This document shows, one piece after another, positions 14,844 to 21,022 of a stretch of 32,673 nt of DNA. The DNA is taken from positions 1 to 32,673 of the IMG/VR virus record IMGVR_UViG_3300042330_000329. The stretch is one strand, 5' to 3'. The notes beneath the pieces were generated by a model, which was not told where the DNA came from, searched no databases, and was given only the letters and a program-made list of their open reading frames with translations. How positions within the stretch are numbered: position 1 is the first letter of the stretch; each line of letters starts with the position of its first letter. The position numbers were made by a program, and so were the translations under genes. The stretch comes from a virus.

Positions 14844-15069
14844 CGTTTTGCTCGTTTAAGGTTCGACTGATAATTTTTAAAACTGTGTTTTGGTGTTCTT
14901 TTGGAATGCTCCAACCTCTGTAGTTACTAAACCAAGTGTTGCGGATTGTTCCGAATGTGGTGGGGACTTCATTCGCTATTTTGTTTATTAAAGCGGTTTT
15001 GTCTTTTACGCTTACAAATAGCATCTTAATTGTTTCGATTTGCGGTTGTTCTTTCTTTGTTACTGGCAT
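14830..15069 (-). CDS. First gene of the leftward early operon, putative DNA-binding
   Basis: The product has 79 residues. TALINKIANEVPTTFGTIRN (about 25-44) could form a helix-turn-helix, and the following WFSNYRGWSIP is aromatic. As the first gene after the repressor-controlled leftward promoter it could be a Cro-like or early regulator. No firm family match by eye. Confidence 0.55.
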   Translation of the reverse strand: MPVTKKEQPQIETIKMLFVSVKDKTALINKIANEVPTTFGTIRNTWFSNYRGWSIPKEHQNTVLKIISRTLNEQNDDAN

Positions 15070-15148
15070 ACTTTTCTGTTTATCGAGGTTTTATATCTTT
15101 TAATCGTATTTCTAACAACTTTTTTTAATCTCAATACTTATATATTAT

Positions 15149-15156
15149 TATATTTG
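15149..15156 (+). promoter_or_regulatory. Candidate rightward promoter of the repressor gene
   Basis: TATATTTG is a perfect TAnnTTTG -7 element, followed by a GTT microsatellite (about 15156-15172). RNA would start near 15162, giving a leader of about 107 bases that crosses the leftward promoter and both operator repeats. No good -33 TTTG is seen. Confidence 0.4.
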
Positions 15157-15183
15157 TGTTGTTGTTGTTGTTGTAATACTTAG

Positions 15184-15213
15184 CAAAGATAGTGCAATAT
15201 TTCACTTTACAAA
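15184..15213 (-). promoter_or_regulatory. Leftward early promoter
   Basis: On the minus strand TTTG (15213-15210) and TATCTTTG (15191-15184) are separated by 18 bases, matching the Bacteroidota -33/-7 pattern. The operator-like repeat at 15192-15205 fills the spacer exactly. It would drive the leftward small-gene operon that starts at 15069. Confidence 0.65.
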
Positions 15214-15239
15214 ATAAATATACGAAATATTTCACTTTA
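15192..15239. promoter_or_regulatory. Two operator-like repeats
   Basis: AATATTTCACTTTA occurs at 15196-15209 and 15226-15239, 30 bp apart (about three helical turns). The first copy lies in the palindrome GTGCAATATTTCAC (15192-15205). The second, ACGAAATATTTCAC (15222-15235), is less symmetric. They lie between the divergent early genes and the XRE repressor gene, so they are probably repressor sites. Confidence 0.65.
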
Positions 15240-15268
15240 TTTTAAAAATAATTTATAATTAATTGATA

Positions 15269-15625
15269 ATGAACGGCATAGAATTAAGAGAAAATCGTAT
15301 AAAACACGGCTTAACGCAGGAAAAGTTAGCCGAGTTAATCGGTGTATCTAAGAGAACCGTGATAAATTATGAACAAGGCGAAGTGATACCAGCGACAAAA
15401 AGTGAAATATTGCATCGGGTATTTAGTGGAAGTCAAACGGTAGAGTTAAAAGAAAAAGACGACGAACTCACCAGTCTTATAATAGACAAACTATTTAAGA
15501 GCGATAAATTCAAAGAAAAGTTAATGGATTACATTAAAGATAATATGTCCATATTAGGTGAAGAGGAAGCAATAAAATACGAGGCTTATTTAATGGACTT
15601 TATTAAACAGCAGAAAGGCAACTAA
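15269..15625 (+). CDS. XRE-family repressor (CI-like)
   Basis: The product has 118 residues from the ATG at 15269; a TTG two codons earlier is less likely. Residues about 3-55 are an HTH_XRE domain: ELRENRIKHGLTQEKLAELI, then GVSKRTVINYEQGEVIPAT with the typical turn and recognition helix. Residues 65-118 form a charged helical tail, probably for dimerisation. It is divergent from the leftward early operon with operator repeats between, the classic position of a lysogeny repressor. A site-like word also lies in its own coding sequence (15401-15414). Confidence 0.8.
   Translation: MNGIELRENRIKHGLTQEKLAELIGVSKRTVINYEQGEVIPATKSEILHRVFSGSQTVELKEKDDELTSLIIDKLFKSDKFKEKLMDYIKDNMSILGEEEAIKYEAYLMDFIKQQKGN
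15401..15414. promoter_or_regulatory. Third operator-like site inside the repressor gene
   Basis: AGTGAAATATTGCA is the exact reverse complement of 15193-15206 (TGCAATATTTCACT). A 14-bp exact inverted match about 200 bp away and inside the repressor gene suggests an auxiliary operator for looping or autoregulation. Confidence 0.5.
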
Positions 15626-15748
15626 TAATAAGTTAAGGTTTTGTTTGTTTTGATAATCTTTAAGTAAACGTTCAAGCATCTCTAAAGGGATTTTCTTTTC
15701 GTCGTAAAGGCGTTTAATCATCATAAGGTACTGAAGTCGGGCAAACAT
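15590..15748 (-). CDS. Small hypothetical protein, antisense to the repressor 3' end
   Basis: A 52-residue frame (MFARLQYLMMIKRLYDEKK, then IPLEMLERLLKDYQNK), helical and basic with a hydrophobic end. It overlaps the last 36 bases of the repressor gene on the other strand. A minus-strand TACCTTTG (15780-15773) lies 25 bases upstream. It might modulate the lysogeny switch as a protein or as antisense RNA. Confidence 0.42.
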   Translation of the reverse strand: MFARLQYLMMIKRLYDEKKIPLEMLERLLKDYQNKQNLNLLLVAFLLFNKVH

Positions 15749-15772
15749 AACTGATCATTTTAAAAAATCGAC

Positions 15773-15780
15773 CAAAGGTA
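15773..15780 (-). promoter_or_regulatory. Candidate leftward promoter
   Basis: TACCTTTG on the minus strand fits TAnnTTTG and would start RNA near 15766, just before the 52-residue frame at 15748. No clear -33 element is seen. Confidence 0.35.
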
Positions 15781-15812
15781 AAAAACTATCGTTAAAAGTA
15801 AATGTTAAAATT

Positions 15813-16097
15813 ATGAAAAATATTACAGACAAAGTTTTTGATGTTATCGAGATATTAAAAGCACGTGGCGACGTTAGATTTTATGCGGATGTTTATAGGG
15901 TTATGGATATGCAAAAGGGCAACTTTAATCAGGTTAAAATGCGCAGTTATGATTTTACAGTTAAACAGCTTGTTTTATTCATAAACCACTATAAAATAAA
16001 CGCTAATTACCTATTCAAAAACGACCCAAATTTGTTTGACACAAATAATACACAAATAGTAAAAAAAACTGAGTATTCTATTTTCTCAAATAACTAA
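15813..16097 (+). CDS. Repressor-like regulator, small
   Basis: The product has 94 residues. The segment VKQLVLFINHYKINANYLFKN (about 50-70) resembles the region after the HTH in many Bacteroidota XRE proteins, where FI..Y.IN..WLF is typical. The helices before it (EILKARGDVRFYADVYRVM) could form a degenerate HTH. It lies between the repressor and integrase genes. The 3' end contains the left attP arm repeat, which constrains its last codons. A role in immunity or integration control is inferred. Confidence 0.55.
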   Translation: MKNITDKVFDVIEILKARGDVRFYADVYRVMDMQKGNFNQVKMRSYDFTVKQLVLFINHYKINANYLFKNDPNLFDTNNTQIVKKTEYSIFSNN

Positions 16098-16228
16098 CAA
16101 TCAATTAATTAACTTTTTGAAAACATAGTGCAGAGTTTCCCTCTTTCTCCGCAACAAATCGGGAAACGTACTAAAAATACGGCTTCCCGATTTTTTCGTT
16201 AAATGCAGTACACAAATAATACACAAAT
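16039..16228. other. attP: Phage attachment site (attP) region with arm repeats
   Basis: ACACAAATAATACACAAAT occurs exactly at 16039-16057 and 16210-16228; each copy holds two ACACAAAT words 11 bp apart, as expected for integrase arm-type sites. Between them, 16133-16153 ends in CCCTCTTTCTCCGCA. This reads like the 3' end of a tRNA-Ser gene: T-stem strand CCCTC, acceptor strand TTTCTCC and discriminator G. A terminator stem follows. The integrase gene starts at 16203. The crossover and target tRNA are inferred. Confidence 0.65.
16157..16196 (+). terminator. Intrinsic terminator beside the attP core
   Basis: AATCGGGAA (16157-16165) pairs with TTCCCGATT (16184-16192), followed by a T-run. It lies directly after the tRNA-like core, so it may have been taken over together with the tRNA 3' end. 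It also insulates the integrase gene. Confidence 0.8.
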
Positions 16229-17381
16229 GAAGCCTATTTTTTCAATCCCAAAAGTGTCAAAAACTACCTCAAATTGGTATGTACATTTTCGATACGAGGG
16301 AAAACAATTTAGGTATAAAATGAATCTTAACAAAATAGAGGACTTAGAAGAGAGAGCCGTTCAATTCACTTTGCTATCTCGTGCGATTTATGAGAAGTTA
16401 AAAGAGGGTTGGAATCCGAACTTGAAAGAGTTGGCAGAAACCAAAGCCGACTATACTTTTTTAGAGGCGTTAGACTTTGCTATTAGTAAAAAGAAACCTA
16501 ACATATCAAAGAAAACCGCTTTAGGTTACGAGGGTACGATTAAATTTATAAAAACCGCTACCAAACAACTCCGATTAATCAACTTACCGATTACAGAAGT
16601 CAAACGGGTTCACATTAAAACAATAATGGAAAAGGCTCAAAGTAATCGCTGTTGGTCTAATAACGCTTATAATAAGCATTTAAACCAACTTAAAGCGGTT
16701 ATGAGCGAACTTATCCAATATGATATAATCGAAAGCAACCCAGCGCACAATATTAAAAATCTAAGAATTGAGGAAAGTATCGCACACGCACCCGCTACAG
16801 ATGAGCAAATGAAAACGATTAAAAAAGAGTTACTTGAAAACCACTATAACTTTTATATTTTTATTCTATTGATTTATAGTATAGGAGTTAGACCTGTTGA
16901 GATACTAAGCATTAAATTGGATATGATTGACCTCGATGCTGATTTGATAGTCTTACCTCCAAACATAACCAAAGGGCGTAAGAAATACCGAACGCTCCCA
17001 ATTACCAAACAGTTAAAAGAGTTTTTACAAAGTTTGCAATTTGAAAACTTACCAAAGTCTTATTATTTATTTGGTTCGTTTAGACAGCAAGGGAAGGGGA
17101 ACGTTGGCGCAAGTGTTGATTTTATCCCCGCACCTACTCCGCTTAAAAGAGATACAGCAACTAAACGTTGGAATAAAATTGTAAAGGTTGGTTTAGGGAT
17201 TAACGTTACTATGTATTCGATGAAGAAATACGGAGCAAATAAGAAAGCCGAAGCTGGAATTTCTATTGATGCGATACAAGGTACTTTCGGGCATAGCAAA
17301 AAAGAAACTACTTTGATATACCTGACTAAGCAAAACGAAATTAACCGTAAAGAGATAATGGATAAGTCGCCTGATTTATAA
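16203..17381 (+). CDS. int: Tyrosine integrase
   Basis: The product has 392 residues. An N-terminal arm-binding domain of the Bacteroidota type (WYVHFRYEGKQFRYKMNL, about 25-42) is followed by a SAM-like core-binding domain (about 85-185) and the catalytic domain (about 200-385). Active-site residues: Arg230 (GVRPVEIL), Lys257 (ITKGRKKY), His364 (FGHSKKETT) and nucleophile Tyr373 (LIYL). The HxxR box reads Y338-S-M-K341, so the second Arg is Lys, a replacement seen in related Bacteroidota integrases. It integrates and excises phage DNA at the attP just upstream. A second Met at residue 9 is possible, and the start overlaps an arm repeat. Confidence 0.9.
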   Translation: MQYTNNTQMKPIFSIPKVSKTTSNWYVHFRYEGKQFRYKMNLNKIEDLEERAVQFTLLSRAIYEKLKEGWNPNLKELAETKADYTFLEALDFAISKKKPNISKKTALGYEGTIKFIKTATKQLRLINLPITEVKRVHIKTIMEKAQSNRCWSNNAYNKHLNQLKAVMSELIQYDIIESNPAHNIKNLRIEESIAHAPATDEQMKTIKKELLENHYNFYIFILLIYSIGVRPVEILSIKLDMIDLDADLIVLPPNITKGRKKYRTLPITKQLKEFLQSLQFENLPKSYYLFGSFRQQGKGNVGASVDFIPAPTPLKRDTATKRWNKIVKVGLGINVTMYSMKKYGANKKAEAGISIDAIQGTFGHSKKETTLIYLTKQNEINRKEIMDKSPDL

Positions 17382-17387
17382 ACCAAA

Positions 17388-17416
17388 AATCCCCTAACAA
17401 ATCAATGTAGGGGATT
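17388..17416. terminator. Terminator-like stem after the integrase
   Basis: AATCCCCTA (17388-17396) pairs perfectly with TAGGGGATT (17408-17416). T's follow only on the minus strand, so it may work mainly against leftward RNA, but the stem is strong in both directions. Confidence 0.6.
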
Positions 17417-17471
17417 AATGAACTAACCAAAAAAACATTATGAAAAACCAAAGATAAAAAATATTTTGATA

Positions 17472-17507
17472 AAAGTATAGTTTATAGATACTTTTTTTGT
17501 AGCTTTG
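17472..17507 (+). promoter_or_regulatory. Promoter with palindromic site, sigma/terminase block
   Basis: AAAGTAT-N9-ATACTTT (17472-17494) lies 5 bases before TAGCTTTG (17500-17507), a perfect -7 element. The start would be very close to the ATG at 17512, so the mRNA may be leaderless. The palindrome is nearly identical to the one at 13271-13293 on the other strand. Confidence 0.65.
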
Positions 17508-17511
17508 TTTT

Positions 17512-17730
17512 ATGGAAGTAGCAAAACTATTAATGTACGGCTTAACTGATGAGGATGGATACTTTGTTGACTTCTATTTTGACATTAACCAAGCGCAAGG
17601 AGTTTTCGTAAATGAGGATGGATATATCGGGTTAGTGTTAAGCGGTCAAATATACGAGTTGGAATATAGCCAAAGCTTATTTGATAATATAAAGGCAGTA
17701 CTTAGTTTAAAAACTTTAGGATTTAATTAG
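17512..17730 (+). CDS. Hypothetical protein, first gene of the rightward late block
   Basis: A 72-residue acidic, beta-rich looking protein with a GYFVDFYFDIN segment and repeats of the pattern DEDGY/NEDGYI (about 14 and 38). No domain recognised. It abuts the sigma-factor gene with no gap. Confidence 0.6.
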   Translation: MEVAKLLMYGLTDEDGYFVDFYFDINQAQGVFVNEDGYIGLVLSGQIYELEYSQSLFDNIKAVLSLKTLGFN

Positions 17731-18195
17731 ATGTTAGAGCAATTAGCAAAAATGGATAAGTACTGGCGTAAGATGGCTTTGCAGATTTGCGGAGACAGAA
17801 TGACTGCCGACGATTTGGTTCAAGATATGTATCTAAAGTTTGCCGACTACAAAAACGAAATGAATGAGTACTATGTTTTTTTTGCTTTGCGTTCGATTCA
17901 TATTAACAACCTAAAGAAGCGTAAGATTGAAACGGTATCGAATGAGATTGAAAACCTATCTTTAAAAGAGGATGACTATTGCGAGGAAACAGATTTTTTA
18001 AAGGAACTGATATTAAAAGAGGTTAACGATTTGCCTTATCTCGAAAGAGAAATGCTGAAAGTAACTCAGATAATAAGCCAAAGAGAATTGGCAAGGCAAA
18101 CAGACATTCCTTTTGAAACGATAAACAAGACTATTAAAAAGACTAAACAACAATTAAAAGAGATATGGCAAGACCAAAAAAAATCAAAGGCTTAG
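17731..18195 (+). CDS. Phage sigma-70-family factor (ECF-like)
   Basis: The product has 154 residues, the size of small ECF-type sigma factors. Region 2: ADDLVQDMYLKF (26-37) is the core-RNA-polymerase helix, then ALRSIHINNLKKRK. Region 4: LPYLEREMLK (101-110) and ISQRELARQTDIPFETINKT (115-134) as the helix-turn-helix. It should redirect host RNA polymerase to phage promoters, or act as a late transcription activator. It lies just upstream of the terminase genes. Repeated elements before structural genes are candidate targets. Confidence 0.75.
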   Translation: MLEQLAKMDKYWRKMALQICGDRMTADDLVQDMYLKFADYKNEMNEYYVFFALRSIHINNLKKRKIETVSNEIENLSLKEDDYCEETDFLKELILKEVNDLPYLEREMLKVTQIISQRELARQTDIPFETINKTIKKTKQQLKEIWQDQKKSKA

Positions 18196-18500
18196 GCGAT
18201 GTAATAGCAACTATTACCGATGCGGTAGGAATTGAACCTTGCGAGGGTTGTAAACAAAGACAAGAGAAGTTAAACAAACTTTTACCTTTCGGTACTAAAG
18301 ACTTAACAGATTATCAAAAAGAATATCTAAACGAGTTTTTCAGTCAAGAGCATAACGAACTTACACCAACTCAGCAAAAGGAATTGATTGGCATATATTT
18401 TGAGGTGTACCAAATCAAACCTTTTACACCTTGCACTGGTTGTAGTGGCGTTTGGAAATCAATTATTAAAAAACTAAAAAAACTAAATTATGAAGACTAA
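18165..18500 (+). CDS. Two-CxxC protein near the terminase genes
   Basis: The product has 111 residues. It begins MARPKKIKGLGDVI and holds two CxxC motifs, CEGC (26-29) and CTGC (90-93), which together could bind zinc. RQEKLNKLLPF follows the first. Proteins with this opening occur near structural genes in Bacteroidota phages; their role is not known to me. It overlaps the sigma gene by 31 bases and the next gene by 11. Confidence 0.6.
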   Translation: MARPKKIKGLGDVIATITDAVGIEPCEGCKQRQEKLNKLLPFGTKDLTDYQKEYLNEFFSQEHNELTPTQQKELIGIYFEVYQIKPFTPCTGCSGVWKSIIKKLKKLNYED

Positions 18501-18762
18501 ATTATTATTTATTGCTTTGGCGTTCGGGTTAATGTCAAGCACGTGTTCAAGTGAAGACCAACCGCAAGAGGAAAACCTTTGCGAGTGTCAAAAGGTATAT
18601 TATGACTATGGAGTTATAGGAATGGGTCAAGGCGGTGTAGTTCCAATTTGGGGTTATACGCAAGTCGGAGAAGAGCAAGCTACTCAAATGGATTGCGATT
18701 TAAATACTGGCGAGTATATGCAAATTGATACTAATAGTTACTATAGAATTGAGTGTGAGTAA
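18490..18762 (+). CDS. Secreted protein or lipoprotein, possible moron
   Basis: The product has 90 residues. The signal sequence MKTKLLFIALAFGLMSSTC ends in Cys19, followed by the polar acidic SSEDQPQEE, like a Bacteroidota lipoprotein with surface-export signal. The -1 Thr is atypical for a lipobox, so lipidation is uncertain. Four more cysteines (31, 33, 69, 89) could form disulfides. Placed between sigma/CxxC and terminase genes, it is not needed for assembly; superinfection exclusion by a prophage is a plausible role. Confidence 0.55.
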   Translation: MKTKLLFIALAFGLMSSTCSSEDQPQEENLCECQKVYYDYGVIGMGQGGVVPIWGYTQVGEEQATQMDCDLNTGEYMQIDTNSYYRIECE

Positions 18763-18787
18763 AATCAAATATTGAATTGTATTGATT

Positions 18788-19075
18788 ATGGATAAAAGAA
18801 AGTTAAACGGTGGCAATAGCACAAAGGCAATAGGAGTTGACAAGCGTAAGAACGAATATAAAAACGCATTGGATTCCGCTTCGGGTGTTGACGATGTTGT
18901 TAATGTTATTCTAAAGGTAAAGGATAAAGCATTAGAGGGCGATTTAAACGCTTGTAAATTGTTTTTGGAGTACTACTTAGGCAAACCAACTCAAACCATA
19001 AACCAAAGCACAGATTTGAATATTAACGATTTTAATTTGAAAGAGGTTATTAAGTTTGATAATACTAAACAGTAA
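18788..19075 (+). CDS. Putative small terminase subunit
   Basis: The product has 95 residues from the ATG at 18788. MDKRKLNGGNSTKAIGVDKR is the typical Bacteroidota opening with a basic patch. DLNACKLFLEYYLGKPTQ (about 56-73) matches the HTH-linked region of short phage terminase small subunits, which recognise phage DNA for packaging. The gene directly precedes and overlaps the large subunit by 20 bases. Confidence 0.7.
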   Translation: MDKRKLNGGNSTKAIGVDKRKNEYKNALDSASGVDDVVNVILKVKDKALEGDLNACKLFLEYYLGKPTQTINQSTDLNINDFNLKEVIKFDNTKQ

Positions 19076-20258
19076 ATACAAAGCAATATTTGAAAACGAT
19101 ACTCGCTACTTTATAATTACGGGCGGGCGTGGTTCTTCAAAGTCTTTCGGGGTTGGTACTTTTGCCAACCTCTTGTCGTTTGAGCAAGGTCATAAAATAC
19201 TATTCACAAGGCAGACGATGACAAGTGCGCACCTTTCAATCATACCCGAATTTCAAGAGAAAATTGATTTGATGGAGTTAAACCCATTCTTTGAGGTTAC
19301 AAAGTCCGAGATTAAAAACGTACAAAGCAAATCCGAGATTATCTTTCGTGGTATCAAAACCAGTAGCGGAGACCAAACCGCAAACTTAAAATCGTTGCAA
19401 GGGGTTACAACGTGGATATTAGACGAGGCGGAAGAGTTGACCGAAGAAACGACCTTTGATAAAATCAATTTATCGATACGGCAAAAGGGAAAACAAAACC
19501 GCATTATATTAATTTTAAATCCCGCAACTAAGGAGCATTGGATTTACAAAAGGTTCTTTGAAGAGAAAGGCGTTCAAGAGGGGTTTAACGGTATTAAAGA
19601 CGATGTGACATACATTCATACTACTTATATGGATAACATCGACAACTTAGATATTTCATTTATAAACGAGGTTAAACGAATAGAGTTAACAAACCCCGAA
19701 AAATATAAACACCAAATCTTAGGCGGTTGGTTAAACAAAGCTGAGGGAGTTGTTTTCTCTAATTGGCGCATCGATAACTTTCAAGAGTTTAATACTTCGA
19801 TATACGGTCAGGATTTTGGGTTTAGCGTTGACCCTACTACATTGGTGCAAGTTTCAGTTGACAAAACAAATAAAAGAATCTACGCAAAGGAATTGCTTTA
19901 TAAAGTCGGACTAACTACAACCGATATTTACAGAGAAAATAATCGTTATTGCGGTAATAGAAATCTAATAATAGCAGATAGTGCCGAGCCGAGATTGATA
20001 AGCGAATTAAAGGCACGTGGATTGAATATAAAAGGGATTGACAAACCAAAGATTATAGACCGTATAGCCTTAGTTAATGACTACGAATTGATAGTTGAAC
20101 CTGATAGCACCAACTTAATCAAAGAACTTAACAACTACGTTTGGCACGATAAGAAGAGCGAAACGCCTATCGACGATTATAACCACTTACTCGATGCTTT
20201 AGGCTATGCCGTTTGGAATTACATAGGCAGACCGAATAGAGGTTACGACATTCGATAA
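19056..20258 (+). CDS. terL: Large terminase subunit (PBSX-like)
   Basis: The product has 400 residues. ATPase domain: Walker A GGRGSSKS (23-30), adenine/coupling TRQT near 51, Walker B WILDEAEE (120-127), motif III-like ILNPA near 153. RNase-H-like nuclease domain: Asp253 (GQDFGF), Asp308 (IADSAE) and Asp374/380 (DDYNHLLDALGY). It pumps and cuts DNA into proheads. The only fitting start is TTG at 19056 inside the small-subunit gene, since the next Met (residue 54) would delete Walker A. Confidence 0.9.
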   Translation: MIILNSKYKAIFENDTRYFIITGGRGSSKSFGVGTFANLLSFEQGHKILFTRQTMTSAHLSIIPEFQEKIDLMELNPFFEVTKSEIKNVQSKSEIIFRGIKTSSGDQTANLKSLQGVTTWILDEAEELTEETTFDKINLSIRQKGKQNRIILILNPATKEHWIYKRFFEEKGVQEGFNGIKDDVTYIHTTYMDNIDNLDISFINEVKRIELTNPEKYKHQILGGWLNKAEGVVFSNWRIDNFQEFNTSIYGQDFGFSVDPTTLVQVSVDKTNKRIYAKELLYKVGLTTTDIYRENNRYCGNRNLIIADSAEPRLISELKARGLNIKGIDKPKIIDRIALVNDYELIVEPDSTNLIKELNNYVWHDKKSETPIDDYNHLLDALGYAVWNYIGRPNRGYDIR

Positions 20259-20260
20259 AA

Positions 20261-20291
20261 CAAAACGCTTTTTTGTTGTTATTAAGGTATG
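20261..20291 (+). promoter_or_regulatory. Conserved start-site element, copy 1
   Basis: This 31-bp block ends in the ATG of the 20289 gene and matches 30454-30484 at 28 of 31 positions, including TTTTTTGTTGTTATTA. A diverged third copy precedes 27779. It may be a promoter for the phage sigma factor with leaderless mRNA, or a translation signal. Confidence 0.6.
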
Positions 20292-20882
20292 CAGATAAAC
20301 ATACCAACTTCGTTAAAAGATATTAAATTAAGTCAATTCGTTGCTTTTGAAAAGAGCGATAAGACCGACGACGATTATATCATTCACCTTTGCGACTTTG
20401 CAAACCCTAAACTTATCCCAGTCAAAGAATATAATGAGATTATAAGCCTATTAAAAGAGGTAATGCAATCCGATGTAGAGTCTTCAAAGATATTCAAACA
20501 CGAGGGTATCGAGTTTGGCTTCATTCCGAATTTAGATTTGATTAGTGCTAACGAGTTTATGCATATCGATGAGTTTATAAAGTCACCCGATAACTATCAC
20601 AAAGCATTAGCGGTATTATACAGACCCGTAACCAAGCGAAAAAAGAATTGGTTTAAACGAGGTGCGCACGATTTGTATGATATACTCCCATACAACGAAA
20701 ACAAAACGTTTGAGGAGTTGATGAGGGATATTAGTTGCGTTTACTATTTAGGGGCGATGGTTTTTTTTTACAAATTAGGGAACGACTTATTAAAATATAT
20801 GCAGGACTATTCAATACTGTTGGAGAACAAAATAAAAAAGAAACACACTTCAACGAAAAGTGGGGATGGTATGTTAGCGTAA
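20289..20882 (+). CDS. Short (unshifted) chaperone-like protein
   Basis: The zero-frame product has 197 residues. Acidic N-terminal part (MQINIPTSLKDIKLSQFVAF), a middle with FGFIPNLDLISANEFMHIDE, and a 13-residue unique tail after the slip site. It would be the abundant form in a G/GT-like system. It starts directly at the conserved 31-bp element. Confidence 0.7.
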   Translation: MQINIPTSLKDIKLSQFVAFEKSDKTDDDYIIHLCDFANPKLIPVKEYNEIISLLKEVMQSDVESSKIFKHEGIEFGFIPNLDLISANEFMHIDEFIKSPDNYHKALAVLYRPVTKRKKNWFKRGAHDLYDILPYNENKTFEELMRDISCVYYLGAMVFFYKLGNDLLKYMQDYSILLENKIKKKHTSTKSGDGMLA

Positions 20883-21022
20883 GGGCGTTGGCTGAATTAA
20901 ATAAAGTCGAAGAGGAGAAAGTTTTAGAGTATTCGATTTACAAATTCTACAGACTGTTAGAGTTCGAGAAAGACCGAGCAGAGGTTACAAAAGAAATGAT
21001 TAAAAACGCAAGTAAGAAATGA
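20289..21022 (+). CDS. Putative tail assembly chaperone, -1 frameshift product
   Basis: Two overlapping frames form one gene. The zero frame (20289-20882) gives 197 residues. A -1 shift at A-AAA-AAG (20834-20840) joins residue 184 to the second frame, giving about 244 residues that end in KEMIKNASKK. The joined part (KWGWYVSVRALAELNK, then YRLLEFEKDRAEVTKEM) looks like the natural continuation. Tail-chaperone G/GT pairs of siphoviruses use the same -1 strategy, and the region is flanked by tail genes. The chaperone role is inferred; the frameshift signal is visible. A sequencing error at the homopolymers is the alternative. Confidence 0.7.
20834..20862 (+). promoter_or_regulatory. -1 programmed frameshift signal
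   Basis: Slippery heptamer AAAAAAG (20834-20840) is in the classical frame A-AAA-AAG. After a 5-base spacer a small stem forms: CACTT (20846-20850) with AAGTG (20858-20862), loop of 7. The second frame continues in -1 for 60 codons. A run of nine T's at 20761-20769 is a second possible slip site. Confidence 0.7.

Noticed and set aside
15156-15172. The GTT microsatellite as a CRISPR-like or iteron array
   Set aside because: It is a simple trinucleotide repeat of about five units without spacers; it may be a phase-variable leader but nothing shows this.
16133-16153. A tRNA gene in the window
   Set aside because: Only the 3' part of a tRNA-Ser-like sequence is present; there is no anticodon arm or D arm, so it is an attP core candidate and not a gene.
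4141-17381. Toxin-antitoxin, restriction-modification, CRISPR or retron systems
   Set aside because: No methyltransferase, reverse transcriptase, repeat-spacer array or recognisable toxin pair was found in any frame.
20735-21022. A separate gene starting inside the chaperone-like gene
   Set aside because: It has only a weak TTG start, and its first 35 codons merely shadow the other frame; a -1 frameshift explains it better.
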